A DNA stretch of 58,449 nucleotides, taken from an uncultured Clostridia bacterium. GTDB lineage: Bacteria; Bacillota; Clostridia; Christensenellales; UBA1242. The translations under genes were made by a program, and so were the position numbers. The stretch covers positions 1 to 58,449 of the forward strand of contig CALWTL010000006.1 of the NCBI GenBank assembly GCA_944384445.1, written 5' to 3'. Positions 1 through 10,323 of the stretch are shown here, piece after piece (the first letter of the stretch is position 1; each line of letters begins with the position of its first letter). Below the pieces are notes generated by a model. The model made no database searches. It was not told the DNA's origin and saw only the letters and a list, made by a program, of their open reading frames with translations.

Positions 1-2
1 GG

Positions 3-125
3 ATTATAATTTTGATATTAATCTTATGCAATTGCGGTTGCAAAGTTGACCCTTGCTTACTTATAATCATATTACTTATCCTTTGTGGATGTGGTTGTGG
101 TGGAAAAAAAGACTTCAATTGCTAA
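3..125 (+). CDS. C-terminal part of a Cys-rich hydrophobic mini-protein
   Basis: This reading frame is open from the left edge to a TAA at 123-125, giving 40 residues with no start codon in the window. It has two Ile/Leu-rich runs, each followed by Cys-Gly-Cys-type clusters (CNCGC near the start, CGCGC near the end), and a final KKDFNC tail. The pattern resembles the small Cys-rich hydrophobic proteins often annotated in Clostridia as chorion-like high-cysteine proteins. Their function is not established; some are suspected to belong to the spore coat. A terminator follows directly, which supports a real gene end. The family call is an inference from composition only. Confidence 0.5.
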   Translation: MIILILILCNCGCKVDPCLLIIILLILCGCGCGGKKDFNC

Positions 126-178
126 TATGATATAAATAAAAGTAAACAAATTTTAAACAATTAAAGAGTGGTTTAATC

Positions 179-203
179 AAAATGGGCTGTTGCCCATTTT
201 TTA
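179..203 (+). terminator. Rho-independent terminator
   Basis: A GC-rich stem (AATGGGC / GCCCATT, loop TGTT) is followed by a run of six T. It closes the Cys-rich mini-gene and isolates rpoB from upstream transcription. Confidence 0.85.
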
Positions 204-438
204 CATATCTATGTATCTATATATAATTTCCAATAAATAAACATTCAAATAAGCATTAAATAAGATTAATCATCTTTATTAAAATTTTATTATATTACAA
301 GCATTATTACAAGCATTGATACACGAAAAACAATTGAAGTAATAATAAATTACTTTTATATATATATTATTGAACATTTTAATGTTTAAACAAATGACAA
401 AATGGTAAAAATTTATTAAAAATATTTATTAAATTCTA
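203..438. other. AT-rich spacer with a tandem 12-mer
   Basis: No coding frame or RNA structure is recognised between the first terminator and the rpoB promoter. The only ordered element is a 12-base direct repeat, attacaagcatt, at 294-305 and immediately again at 306-317. No ribosomal protein gene is present here. Confidence 0.5.
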
Positions 439-467
439 TTGACATTAATTGAGCATTATGTTATTAT
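439..467 (+). promoter_or_regulatory. rpoB promoter (sigma-A type)
   Basis: A perfect -35 TTGACA (439-444) and a -10 TATTAT (462-467) are separated by 17 bases. Transcription would start near 474, leaving a leader of about 94 bases before rpoB. An AAGGAG ribosome-binding site lies at 555-560, seven bases before the start codon. Confidence 0.8.
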
Positions 468-567
468 TGACTAGATTGAATAATTGTCCCTGTTAGCAAA
501 TATAAGAAAATTAATTGTTTTTTATATTTAAAGCTTATTGGGAAACATCTGAATAAGGAGTTAATGA

Positions 568-3500
568 ATGAATTCAAACACACTCAACATCAAAAAAATT
601 AAAAATGGAAAAGCTGAAAGATATAGTTTTGCTAAAAAAGAAGTTCCTTACACAATGCCTAACTTGTTAAACATTCAAATTGAATCTTACAAAAAGTTTT
701 TGGAAGAAGATATTGGGGAAGTTTTGAACGAATTTAATCCTATTATAGACTACTCAAACAGAGCTGAGTTGTCTTTTTTGGGTTATACTATCGACAAAAC
801 ACCTAAATATTCTTGGGCAGAATGTAAACGTAGACAAATTAGTTATACAGTTCCTCTTAAAGTGAATGTTCGTCTATTGGTTAAAGAAACTGGACAAATC
901 ATGGATCAGGAAGTGTTTATGGGAGATATCCCATATATGTCAAATGATGGTGGCTTTATTTGCAACGGCGTTGAGCGTGTCATTTTGAACCAATTAATTA
1001 AATCTCCTGGCGTTGTATTCACTGGTGAATTAAATAAATATGGACGTATGGATTATTTTGGTTCTATTCAACCTAGTCATGGTATGTGGATTCAGACTGA
1101 ACAGGTGACAGGCGATGCATTGCGTGTCATTGTTGAAAGAAAATTCAAAATGAGTCTTGGCGTTTTATTAAAATGTTTTGGATATACTAACGAAGAATTG
1201 TTAGAAATTTTTGCTAACCACCCATTTATCGTTAACACTTTGGATAAAGAACAACAAATTACACAAGAAGATGCGTTAATTGAGTTTGGTAGAAGAACTC
1301 GTCCAGGTGAAATTCCAAATCCTGAGAATACATTGTCATACATAAATGACAGATTCTTTAATATTCAACAATATAATCTTGAAAAAGTTGGTCGTTTTAA
1401 ATTAAATAAAAAGTTGTCACTCGCTAATCGTATTACTAACCAAGTGGCTGCAGAAGATATTAAATTGGGCAAAAAATTATTTGTATCAAAGGGTGAAATT
1501 ATTTCAGCTGACCAAGCAACTAATATTCAAAATGCTGGTATAAATAGTGTAGATGTTTTAGTTGATGACAAGGTAGTACATGTTGTAGGAAATAAACGTG
1601 TAGATTTGTTTGCATATGCTAAATTAAATCCTGAAGAATTTGGTATTACTGAATTAGTTTATTTACCTTTGCTTCAACAAATTATAAAAGAGAATAAGGA
1701 TAATGAACAAGCTTTGCGTGCTGCAATAAAAGCTAACGCTAGAAAACTTGAAGATTATCAAATCACATTAGATGATATAATCGCAACTGTTAGTTATCAT
1801 TTGAATTTAATAGATGGAATTGGTGAAACAGACGAAATAGATAACCTTTCTATGAGAAGAGTAGCAACAAGCGGAGAATTATTGAAAAATCAATTCCGTA
1901 GTGGTATGGTTAAACTTCAAACTCAAGTTAGAGAAGCTCTTCAAAGTCGTGATTTAACCGATGTCACTCCAAGTCAAATAGTTAACGCTAGACAAATTAA
2001 TAAGATTTTTAAAGAATTCATGGCAACTAACCAGTTAAGTGCGTTAATGGATCAAACAAACCCTGCCGCTAGTTTGAGAAATAAAAGACGTTTGTCTTCG
2101 TTTGGTAAGGGTGGTGTAAAGAAAGAACGTGCTACAGTAGAAGTTCGTGATATTAACCCTTCTCACTATGGTCGTATATGTGTGGTTGAAACTCCAGAAG
2201 GTCAACCTATTGGTTTGATGACATCTATTGCAGCTTATGCACGTGTAAATAGATATGGATTTATTGAAACTCCATTTAGAAAAGTTGACTTAAATACTCA
2301 TAAATTAACTGATGAAATTGTATTCTTAATGGCTGATGAAGAACGTGGTCATTTTATTGCTCAAGCAACTGTTGATGTTGACGAAAATAATATCTTACGT
2401 TCAGGATATATTGATTGTAGACATGATGGTCAAACTGCTCGAGTAGATTCTAATATGATTGATTTAGTAGATTTATCACCTAGACAATTATTATCTGTTG
2501 GTGCAGACTTGATTCCTTTTGTTGAACATTGTGCAGCTAACCGTGCATTGATGGGTTGTAATATGCAATGTCAATCAGTTCCATTAATTAGAGCAGAAAG
2601 TCCAATTGTTGGTACAGGTATTGAACATAAAATTGCTGTTGACTCTGGTGCTTTAATTATAGCTGAGCAAGATGGTGTTTGTAAGTATGTTTCTTCTGAC
2701 TACATTACAATGGAATATGATGATGGTTCAATTGTTAATCATAAACTACGCAAATTTGAACGTACTAATGAAAAAGCATGTTTTAATCAAAAACCAATTG
2801 TGAAAAAAGGTGAAAGAGTCAAAAAAGGAGATGTACTAGCAGATGGTGCATCTACTGAAAATGGTGAATTAGCATTAGGAAAAAATTTGACAGTAGCATT
2901 TATGAATTGGGAAGGATATAACTTTGAAGATGCTATTCTTGTCAATGAAAGAATAGTGCGTGATGATGTATTTACTTCAATAAGTATTCAGCAAGTCAAA
3001 ACCGAAGCTAGAACTACGAAATTAGGTGATGAAGAAATAACTAGAGATATTGCTGGTGTTGGTGAAGAAGCTTTAAAAAATCTTGATGAAAATGGTATCG
3101 TGCGAATTGGTACAGAAGTCAAGGTTGGAGATATATTAGTCGGAAAAGTGACTCCTAAAGGAGAAACTGATTTGACTCCAGAAGAAAGATTATTAAAAGC
3201 AATCTTTGGTGAAAAGACAAAAGAAGTTAAAAACACATCTTTGAAAGTTAAACATGGAGAAGAAGGTGTTGTCGTTGGTGTTGAAATTTTGTCAAGAAAA
3301 AATAAAGACGAACTTGACGCTGGCGTAAATGTTATGGTTAAAGTTTATATTGCTCAAAAACGTATTTTACAAGTTGGTGATAAATTAGCTGGTAGATACG
3401 GTAATAAAGGTGTTATTTCAGTCGTTTTACCTGAAAGTGATATGCCTTATATGCCAAACGGTGAAACAGTTGATATAGTTTTGAATCCTTTGGGTATTCC

Positions 3501-4251
3501 TTCTCGTATGAACTTAGGACAATTATTAGAAATGCACTTAGGTTTAGCTGCAAAACATCTCGATTGGAAAGTTGCAAGTCCTGCATTTGATGGTGCAAAA
3601 GAAGAAGATATTAAAGAATTGTTAAAAGCAAATAATCTTCCAGAAGATGGCAAAATGCAATTATATGATGGACGTACAGGTCTTCCATTTGAAAATAAAA
3701 CAACCGTTGGTGTAATGTATATGTTAAAACTTATTCACATGGTTGATGATAAAATTCATGCTCGTGGTATTGGTACTTATGCACTTATTACACAACAACC
3801 ACTTGGAGGTCGTGGACAACTTGGTGGTCAAAGATTCGGTGAAATGGAAGTTTGGGCACTTGAAGCTTATGGTGCATCAAGATTATTACAAGAAATGCTT
3901 ACTATCAAATCAGATGATGTGGAAGGTAGAATAAAAACTTACGAAGCTATTGTAAAAGGTGAGCCTATTCCAGAACCTGGTATGCCAGAGTCATTCAAAG
4001 TTTTAGTAAAAGAAATGCAAGGACTATGTCTAGATGTTAAGATATTAACTGCAGATAATCATGAACTTTCTATCAATGAAGTTAGTGAAGAAGGAGACGA
4101 AGTGACAACTATTGAACCTGTAAACAAACAAGCTCTTGAAGATGTCACAGTTGAATTTGATGACATCCAAAATAATTATGAAAGTGATATTAATAGTAGT
4201 GCTTTTGATGAATCTGCATTATTTGATGATTTAGACGATTCTGATGAATAA
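568..4251 (+). CDS. rpoB: DNA-directed RNA polymerase subunit beta
   Basis: RpoB is the second largest core subunit of RNA polymerase and forms one side of the active-site cleft and the rifamycin pocket. The 1227 residues cover the family from the N-terminal lobe to the C-terminal clamp region, followed by an acidic tail. The rifamycin cluster aligns without gaps to E. coli (MDQTNP, NKRRLSSFG, ETPEG). Several pocket residues differ: A492 for Q513, L493 for F514, N505 for H526, F512 for L533, P547 for N568 and M551 for I572. The start at 568 is chosen over the out-of-frame ATG at 564 because it has the AAGGAG site at good spacing. rpoC follows after 29 bases, so the two form an operon. Confidence 0.99.
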   Translation: MNSNTLNIKKIKNGKAERYSFAKKEVPYTMPNLLNIQIESYKKFLEEDIGEVLNEFNPIIDYSNRAELSFLGYTIDKTPKYSWAECKRRQISYTVPLKVNVRLLVKETGQIMDQEVFMGDIPYMSNDGGFICNGVERVILNQLIKSPGVVFTGELNKYGRMDYFGSIQPSHGMWIQTEQVTGDALRVIVERKFKMSLGVLLKCFGYTNEELLEIFANHPFIVNTLDKEQQITQEDALIEFGRRTRPGEIPNPENTLSYINDRFFNIQQYNLEKVGRFKLNKKLSLANRITNQVAAEDIKLGKKLFVSKGEIISADQATNIQNAGINSVDVLVDDKVVHVVGNKRVDLFAYAKLNPEEFGITELVYLPLLQQIIKENKDNEQALRAAIKANARKLEDYQITLDDIIATVSYHLNLIDGIGETDEIDNLSMRRVATSGELLKNQFRSGMVKLQTQVREALQSRDLTDVTPSQIVNARQINKIFKEFMATNQLSALMDQTNPAASLRNKRRLSSFGKGGVKKERATVEVRDINPSHYGRICVVETPEGQPIGLMTSIAAYARVNRYGFIETPFRKVDLNTHKLTDEIVFLMADEERGHFIAQATVDVDENNILRSGYIDCRHDGQTARVDSNMIDLVDLSPRQLLSVGADLIPFVEHCAANRALMGCNMQCQSVPLIRAESPIVGTGIEHKIAVDSGALIIAEQDGVCKYVSSDYITMEYDDGSIVNHKLRKFERTNEKACFNQKPIVKKGERVKKGDVLADGASTENGELALGKNLTVAFMNWEGYNFEDAILVNERIVRDDVFTSISIQQVKTEARTTKLGDEEITRDIAGVGEEALKNLDENGIVRIGTEVKVGDILVGKVTPKGETDLTPEERLLKAIFGEKTKEVKNTSLKVKHGEEGVVVGVEILSRKNKDELDAGVNVMVKVYIAQKRILQVGDKLAGRYGNKGVISVVLPESDMPYMPNGETVDIVLNPLGIPSRMNLGQLLEMHLGLAAKHLDWKVASPAFDGAKEEDIKELLKANNLPEDGKMQLYDGRTGLPFENKTTVGVMYMLKLIHMVDDKIHARGIGTYALITQQPLGGRGQLGGQRFGEMEVWALEAYGASRLLQEMLTIKSDDVEGRIKTYEAIVKGEPIPEPGMPESFKVLVKEMQGLCLDVKILTADNHELSINEVSEEGDEVTTIEPVNKQALEDVTVEFDDIQNNYESDINSSAFDESALFDDLDDSDE

Positions 4252-4280
4252 TAGTTATACAATTTTAGGAGAAAATAATA

Positions 4281-7200
4281 ATGTTTGAATTAAACAATTT
4301 TGACTCAATTCGTGTTGGTATTGCTTCCCCTGAGACAATTAGAAGTTGGTCTAGGGGAGAAGTGACTAAACCTGAAACTATCAATTATCGTACACAAAAA
4401 CCAGAAAAAGATGGACTATTTTGTGAACGTATTTTTGGACCTAAAAAAGATTGGGAATGTCATTGTGGCAAATACAAGAGAGTAAGATATAAAGGTGTTG
4501 TCTGTGATAAATGTGGCGTTGAAGTGACACGTAGTAAAGTTAGACGTGAACGTATGGGACATATTGAATTAGCAACACCTGTGAGCCATATATGGTTTTT
4601 CAAAGGTGTTCCATCACGTATTGGTATTATTCTTGATATGTCTCCAAAACAATTGGACGAAGTATTATATTATGTAAGTTATGTAGTTTTAGACCCTAAA
4701 AATACTGAATTTACTTACAAACAAATTATTAGAGATAGAGAATATCGTGAAGCACTAGAAAAATACGGTCCTAATGGTTTTAGAGCTGGTATGGGAGCAG
4801 AAGCTATCAAGGAATTATTGAATAATATTGACTTAGAAAAAGAAAGAGACGAATTGACTGAAATGATGCGAAATAGCAAAGGTCAAAAGAAATTAAAAGC
4901 AACAAAGAGACTCGAAGTTGTTGAAGCATTTATAAAAAGTGGAAATAAGCCTAGTTGGATGATATTAGATGTAATTCCTGTAATTCCACCAGATTTGCGT
5001 CCACTTGTTCAAATTGATGGTGGCAAATTTGCAGCATCTGATTTGAACGATTTATATCGTAGAGTTATTAATAGAAATAATAGATTGAAAAAACTTATTG
5101 AATTAGGTGCTCCTGAGATTATCATACGAAACGAAAAACGTATGTTGCAAGAAGCTGTTGATGCTTTATTTGATAATGGTAAACGTGGAAGGGCGGTACA
5201 AGGTAGTAGACAACGTGATTTGAAATCTTTAACTGCCTCATTGAAAGGTAAACATGGTCGTTTCCGTCAGAATTTGCTCGGAAAACGTGTCGATTATTCA
5301 GGACGTAGTGTTATTGTTGTTGGACCAGAATTGAAAATATATCAATGTGGACTTCCTAAAATGATGGCTCTTGAATTATTTAGACCATTTATCATTAAAC
5401 GTTTGCTTGAATTAAATGCAACTAATAATTTGAAAAAAGCAACACGTATGATAGACCAAGAACGCCCTATTGTTTATGACATATTATCAGAAGTAGTGCA
5501 AGGTCACCCTGTACTACTTAACCGTGCTCCTACACTTCACAAATTAAGTGTTCAAGCATTTGAACCTATTTTAGTAGAAGGAAAAGCTATTAGATTGCCA
5601 CCTCTAGCCTGCGGTGGATTTAATGCGGACTTCGATGGTGACCAGATGAGTATTCACGTTCCTTTATCTGTTGAAGCTAGAACTGAAGCTAGAATGTTAT
5701 TACTTGCTTCTAATAACGTGTTGAAACCAAGTGACGGTAGTCCTAATATGGTACCAAGTCAAGATATGATTTTGGGTAATTACTATATTACTGCATTACG
5801 TGACGGAGCAAAAGGCGAGGGTATGACTTTTGCTAGTGAAGATGAAGCACAACTTGCATACGAAAATGGAGAATTAAGTTTACAAGCAAAAATTAATTTA
5901 AGAAGAACTGTTGAATTTGAAGGTCAAAAGTATACAGGCAGAATTGAAACAACATTAGGCAGAATTATATTTAACAGCGTTATACCTCAAGACTTAGGCT
6001 TTGTAGATAGAACTAAAAAAGAAAATATTTTCCACTATGAAATAGAAAAAGAATTTAAAAAAGGTGATTATTCTAGTTTAATTGAAACATGCTATAGAAA
6101 ACATGGTACAAATCCTACTGTCACAATGATTGATAATATTAAAAATATGGGATTCAAATATTCAACACTTGCAAGTGTATCATTCTCAATATTTGATATT
6201 CTTGAAGCTAAAGATAAAGATAAAATTATTGAAGATGCAGATAAAATTGTTAAACAAAATGATGCAATGTATATGCAAGGTTTCATTAATTATAATGATA
6301 AAAAATCTAAAAACATTGCTATTTGGGAAGAAACTGCAAATAAAGTTATGAAAGTGACAAGTGCAGAGTTTGATAAATTTAATCCTTTGAAAGTCATTAT
6401 CACTTCAAAAGCTCGTGGTGGTGAAGATTCATTAAAACAACTTAGTGGTATGTTGGGTAATACAGCATCTGCTAGTGGTGGAGATAGTGACGTGCCAGTT
6501 AAATCAAATTTTAGAAAAGGTTTAAGTTCACTAGAATATTATAGTGCTGCACGTGGTAGTCGTAAACAATTGATGGATACAGCATTGAAAACAGCTGACT
6601 CTGGTTATTTAACTAGAAGACTTGTAGATATAGCTCAAGATACAACTATAACTGAAGAAGATTGTTTTGCAAATCTTAATGAACCTATTAAAGGTATGGA
6701 AGTGACAGCTATTGTAAGTAATGGTGCCGAAATTGAATCATTATATAATAGAATTGTTGGAAGATTTACATCTGCTCCTGTTATTAACCCTAAGACAAAG
6801 AAAGAAATTTGTGGTGAAGATGTGTTCATTACAAATGAATTAGCTCAAGAAATAGTTGATTCAGGAATTGAAAAAGTACAAATTCGTAGTTTGCTTACTT
6901 GTAAAGCAAAAACAGGTGTTTGTGCAAAATGTTATGGTAGAGATATGTCTACTAATGATATAGTCCACGTTGGTGAAGCCGTTGGTGTAATCGCTGCTCA
7001 ATCTATTGGTGAACCAGGTACGCAATTAGTGCTTCGTACATTCCATAGTGGTGGTGCTGCTTCTGCAGATATTACTACAGGTTTGCCAAGGGTAGAAGAA
7101 ATTTTCGAAGCTCGTAATCCTAAGGGAGCTGCAGTCATTTGTGATATCGGTGGCAAGGTGTCTATCAATCAAGTAGATAAAAGATTTGAAGTCGTAATTA

Positions 7201-7847
7201 AAGGTAGTACAGATGAAAGTTATTTATTGCCATTTGGTTCTGTATTAAAAGTAAAAAATGGTGATGTTGTGACTCCTGGTACTGCATTGACTGAAGGTCC
7301 TTTAAATCCAAGAGATGTATTGCGTACTCGTGGTGTAAAAGCTGTTCAAGAATACTTATTAAATGAAGTGCTTGAAGTGTATAAATCACAGTCAGTTTCT
7401 ATTAATGCTAAACACCTTGAAATCATAATTAAACAAATGTTAAGAAAAGTTAAAATCGAAAATTCTGGAGATACAGATTTGCTTCCAGGAGACATAGTAG
7501 ATATTAAAGTTTATGAAGATGCGAACTTAAAGACATTACAAGAAGGTGGAGTCCCAGCTACAGCTAAACGTGAATTACAAGGTATTACAAAAGCTTCTTT
7601 GACAACTGAAAGTTTCTTGTCAGCAGCATCATTCCAAGAATCAAGCAATGTGTTAACTGAAGCAGCTTTGAAAGGTAAAGTAGATCATTTGGTTGGATTG
7701 AAAGAAAATATTTTGATAGGAAAGATGATTCCTGCAGGAACAGGTGCTCCAATATATAGAAATCTCCTTCCAAAACAAGTTAAAGAAGACAATTCAAATT
7801 TTGTTAATCATGATGTTGATATAAAATTTTCAGACATTGAAGAATAA
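4281..7847 (+). CDS. rpoC: DNA-directed RNA polymerase subunit beta'
   Basis: RpoC is the catalytic largest subunit of RNA polymerase. The N-terminal zinc finger has Cys at about residues 60, 62, 75 and 78. The catalytic loop NADFDGDQM lies at about 448-456, with Mg-binding aspartates D450, D452 and D454. A second Cys cluster ([11 protein letters not shown]) precedes the trigger-loop region, and the bridge-helix and trigger-loop sequences look intact. At 1188 residues it is of normal length for Bacillota. It lies 29 bases after rpoB with an AGGAG site and is closed by a terminator. The usual downstream rpsL-rpsG-fusA genes are not here. Confidence 0.99.
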   Translation: MFELNNFDSIRVGIASPETIRSWSRGEVTKPETINYRTQKPEKDGLFCERIFGPKKDWECHCGKYKRVRYKGVVCDKCGVEVTRSKVRRERMGHIELATPVSHIWFFKGVPSRIGIILDMSPKQLDEVLYYVSYVVLDPKNTEFTYKQIIRDREYREALEKYGPNGFRAGMGAEAIKELLNNIDLEKERDELTEMMRNSKGQKKLKATKRLEVVEAFIKSGNKPSWMILDVIPVIPPDLRPLVQIDGGKFAASDLNDLYRRVINRNNRLKKLIELGAPEIIIRNEKRMLQEAVDALFDNGKRGRAVQGSRQRDLKSLTASLKGKHGRFRQNLLGKRVDYSGRSVIVVGPELKIYQCGLPKMMALELFRPFIIKRLLELNATNNLKKATRMIDQERPIVYDILSEVVQGHPVLLNRAPTLHKLSVQAFEPILVEGKAIRLPPLACGGFNADFDGDQMSIHVPLSVEARTEARMLLLASNNVLKPSDGSPNMVPSQDMILGNYYITALRDGAKGEGMTFASEDEAQLAYENGELSLQAKINLRRTVEFEGQKYTGRIETTLGRIIFNSVIPQDLGFVDRTKKENIFHYEIEKEFKKGDYSSLIETCYRKHGTNPTVTMIDNIKNMGFKYSTLASVSFSIFDILEAKDKDKIIEDADKIVKQNDAMYMQGFINYNDKKSKNIAIWEETANKVMKVTSAEFDKFNPLKVIITSKARGGEDSLKQLSGMLGNTASASGGDSDVPVKSNFRKGLSSLEYYSAARGSRKQLMDTALKTADSGYLTRRLVDIAQDTTITEEDCFANLNEPIKGMEVTAIVSNGAEIESLYNRIVGRFTSAPVINPKTKKEICGEDVFITNELAQEIVDSGIEKVQIRSLLTCKAKTGVCAKCYGRDMSTNDIVHVGEAVGVIAAQSIGEPGTQLVLRTFHSGGAASADITTGLPRVEEIFEARNPKGAAVICDIGGKVSINQVDKRFEVVIKGSTDESYLLPFGSVLKVKNGDVVTPGTALTEGPLNPRDVLRTRGVKAVQEYLLNEVLEVYKSQSVSINAKHLEIIIKQMLRKVKIENSGDTDLLPGDIVDIKVYEDANLKTLQEGGVPATAKRELQGITKASLTTESFLSAASFQESSNVLTEAALKGKVDHLVGLKENILIGKMIPAGTGAPIYRNLLPKQVKEDNSNFVNHDVDIKFSDIEE

Positions 7848-7870
7848 AATAATTGCAAAATATTATAATA

Positions 7871-7903
7871 AAAAATCTCACAAAAATTGTGAGATTTTTT
7901 TTA
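7871..7903 (+). terminator. Terminator of the rpoBC operon
   Basis: The stem AAATCTCAC / GTGAGATTT is followed by a long T run directly after rpoC. Confidence 0.9.
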
Positions 7904-8013
7904 TTTTTTTTAATTAAAATTATCATTAAAAATAAACTATAAATTGTCCTAATTAACTATAAAATAGTATTTTATTTAATTTTATAATTTATTAAAAAAT
8001 TTATATAAAACTA

Positions 8014-8042
8014 TTTACAAATTAAAATTTTTGTGATATTAT
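8014..8042 (+). promoter_or_regulatory. Promoter of the 131-residue gene
   Basis: The -35 is TTTACA (8014-8019) and the -10 is TATTAT (8037-8042), with a 17-base spacer. A full AAGGAGGT ribosome-binding site follows at about 8055-8062. Confidence 0.7.
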
Positions 8043-8065
8043 GTAGTCATAAATAAGGAGGTAAT

Positions 8066-8461
8066 ATGAGTAAAACTAAAAGTATTATCGAAAATATTAA
8101 GCCTTCAAAATCAAAGAAGAAAGCAACTAAAAAAAATATGACTTCTCCAAGAATATTGCTTGCAGGTAGACTTGCTTTTATCAAAGAGAGATTAAATGTA
8201 TTAAATAATATGAAAGCTGAACAAATTGCTAACAAAGGCAATGCTGTATCTCCAGTGACACTTCAAGCGGCTAGAGAGGTATATAGTGAAAAGGTAAAAA
8301 GAATATCTACATTGGCAGAATCAGAAATTTCATCTAACTCAGCAATTAACTTAAATAAAATTTTTGCTAATTTGTCTGAAAATGAAATTGAAGATATTTC
8401 ATCATTAATTAATGATAATGATGGAGATATTCACGAAGATAACATTATATCAAATTTATAA
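8066..8461 (+). CDS. Hypothetical protein, basic N-terminus and acidic C-terminus
   Basis: This 131-residue cytoplasmic protein was not recognised. The first 30 residues are very Lys-rich (KSKKKATKK). The middle is predicted helical, with many Ala, Glu and Lys. The last 40 residues are acidic (IEDISSLINDNDGDIHEDN). There is no signal peptide, membrane helix or Cys. It is a single-gene unit with its own promoter, a near-perfect ribosome-binding site and a terminator, so it is probably well expressed. The charge pattern would fit a nucleic-acid or ribosome-associated protein, but that is speculation. Confidence 0.85.
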   Translation: MSKTKSIIENIKPSKSKKKATKKNMTSPRILLAGRLAFIKERLNVLNNMKAEQIANKGNAVSPVTLQAAREVYSEKVKRISTLAESEISSNSAINLNKIFANLSENEIEDISSLINDNDGDIHEDNIISNL

Positions 8462-8463
8462 TA

Positions 8464-8492
8464 ATAAGCTCCTTTTATTAGGAGTTTTTTTA
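8464..8492 (+). terminator. Terminator after the 131-residue gene
   Basis: The stem AAGCTCC / GGAGTTT (one G-T pair) is followed by seven T. Confidence 0.8.
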
Positions 8493-8575
8493 TATCAATT
8501 TTATAAAAGAAATTTTTATAATTTTTGTTATTTTTAATAAAATGTTTTTAAAATATTTTTTGCTTCATTTTTTAT

Positions 8576-8605
8576 TTGACAAAAGTTTTCTTTGAAGTGT
8601 ATTAT
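8576..8605 (+). promoter_or_regulatory. Promoter of the membrane glycosyltransferase gene
   Basis: A perfect -35 TTGACA (8576-8581) and a -10 TATTAT (8600-8605) are separated by 18 bases. Confidence 0.7.
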
Positions 8606-8675
8606 AGTTATTATTATATTTATATGTTCTTATTAGTTTAGAAATTTAATATAAAAATTTATTTTAGATGATAAA

Positions 8676-10217
8676 ATGAAAGAAAATGTAGTTAACAATC
8701 AACAAAATATTGTCGTAAACAAAATTGATAGTCCATTAACAAGAGATATCTCTTCATGGAAAGTTCTTTTATTTTGTATTTTAATTTCATTTTTATTTTT
8801 GATGGTTTGTTCTGCTAATTCATTTTTGTATGCTTTTAATGATAATCAAGATATCAACTGGTATATAACTATTGGTAATGGTATGTTAAATGGTAAAATT
8901 CCATATAAAGATTTGTTTGAGCAAAAAGGTCCAATCGTATATTACATATTCGCTTTTTTATGTATGTTTGGCAATCCATATCATAATGCTTTTATATTAG
9001 AAGTTATATGTATTACATTGTTTTTGTATTTTTCATATAAAATTATGCTGAAATTCACAACTCCTTTCAAAGCATTAGTTGGCACAACTATAGTGTGCTT
9101 TATTTATACGACAAGTCCGTTTTTTGTGGTTGGTGGTGGAGCAGTTGAAGAATATTGTGCGCCAATTTTTGCATGGTTTTTACTATCTTTTTTTGATTAC
9201 ACTTATGATAAAAAAGCATTTTCTTATTTTCGTGTAATAATTATGGGTGTAATGTTATCTATTTTGTTTATGGTAAAATTCACTCTAATTATATTACCTG
9301 CTATAATTTTAATAATTTGGTTTGTTATTCAGTTAAAACAAAGAGAATTTAAAAGGACTTTTTTATCGGTTTTCTTGATGTTAATTAGTTTTATATTTAT
9401 ATTTTGTCTATCTTTAATTTATTTTATAATTAATGATGCAGTAAAAGATTTATTTATAGTATATTTTTATGACAACTTATTTTTATATAAAACAGAACTA
9501 AATATTTTATCAAATTTTTCTAATATATTTTTTTATGGATTTTTTGGTATGGCTTTTGTCATATTAGGTTTAATAGTATATATCCATAAATTTGAAAAAA
9601 AAGCTATATCTTATACAATATTAGTACTTTCTTATATAGTACTACTCCTTCTTTCAGGAAATTTTTCATATTATTTTCAACCTTTATTAGTTTTTTCAAG
9701 TTTGGGAGTGGCTTGCTCTGTTGATTATGTTTCTTATAAATATAATGCAAAACAAATCTTAAAAAAATTATCTTTAATTTTAACTGTTATAATATGTTTT
9801 ATTTTCTGTTTTCCATTTGGAAATGCTACTAACGAAATGTTTTGGGCTAAAGAAGATTATATTCATTACCAAATTGCACAAGATATTCATAATTATGGTA
9901 TAGAAAACCCTAGTTTATTTTGCTACAAAATGTGGGACTATGGATTTTATAATGTAGCTGGTATTATTCCAACTGAAAAATATTTTGCTAACAATTTATT
10001 TGATGAAAATAGTTTTCCTGAAATGTACAACTCATTTTATAGCGCAATTGAAGAAAAACGTAATGATTTTGTTTTGGTTCGCATTGAAAATTATGAATCG
10101 GATAAAGAATTTATTGACAAATATTATAAAATTTATAAAACATATACATATAGGTATTATAAAAATACAATTACTTCATATGATTTTACAGTATATTTAA
10201 TGGTGCCATTAGAATAA
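8676..10217 (+). CDS. Multi-pass membrane protein, probable GT-C glycosyltransferase
   Basis: The 513 residues contain a cytoplasmic N-terminus, about ten hydrophobic helices and a C-terminal extracytoplasmic segment of about 120 residues. After the first membrane helix comes an Asp-containing loop (D56/D59), then GNGMLNGKIPYKDLFEQKGP. That arrangement (acidic loop, then G..PY.D...KGP) is typical of lipid-linked-sugar-dependent GT-C enzymes such as the ArnT/PMT (GT39-like) group. Such enzymes move a sugar from an undecaprenyl or dolichyl carrier outside the membrane. The acceptor cannot be inferred, but the large surface proteins nearby are candidates. The ribosome-binding site is weak (agatga). 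No glycan-synthesis genes adjoin it. Confidence 0.6.
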   Translation: MKENVVNNQQNIVVNKIDSPLTRDISSWKVLLFCILISFLFLMVCSANSFLYAFNDNQDINWYITIGNGMLNGKIPYKDLFEQKGPIVYYIFAFLCMFGNPYHNAFILEVICITLFLYFSYKIMLKFTTPFKALVGTTIVCFIYTTSPFFVVGGGAVEEYCAPIFAWFLLSFFDYTYDKKAFSYFRVIIMGVMLSILFMVKFTLIILPAIILIIWFVIQLKQREFKRTFLSVFLMLISFIFIFCLSLIYFIINDAVKDLFIVYFYDNLFLYKTELNILSNFSNIFFYGFFGMAFVILGLIVYIHKFEKKAISYTILVLSYIVLLLLSGNFSYYFQPLLVFSSLGVACSVDYVSYKYNAKQILKKLSLILTVIICFIFCFPFGNATNEMFWAKEDYIHYQIAQDIHNYGIENPSLFCYKMWDYGFYNVAGIIPTEKYFANNLFDENSFPEMYNSFYSAIEEKRNDFVLVRIENYESDKEFIDKYYKIYKTYTYRYYKNTITSYDFTVYLMVPLE

Positions 10218-10270
10218 AATTTTAGATTACATATTTTATTTGAAAATTTTAATTATTTAAAATAAATTAT

Positions 10271-10299
10271 TTTACTTATATGTTTTTTTATGTTATAAT
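10271..10299 (+). promoter_or_regulatory. Promoter of the HicB-like gene pair
   Basis: The -35 is TTTACT (10271-10276) and the -10 is a perfect TATAAT (10294-10299), with a 17-base spacer. The leader is only about 18 bases. Confidence 0.7.
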
Positions 10300-10323
10300 T
10301 TATCTAAGGTATGTGAGGGTAGT

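Noticed and set aside
294..317. Tandem 12-mer upstream of rpoB as an operator or CRISPR-like repeat
   Set aside because: There are only two adjacent copies with no spacers and it is far from the promoter, so it is most likely a small slippage duplication.
3413..3653. Minus-strand open frames inside rpoB and similar ones inside other long genes
   Set aside because: They lie wholly inside conserved genes, have no ribosome-binding sites or family resemblance, and are antisense shadows.
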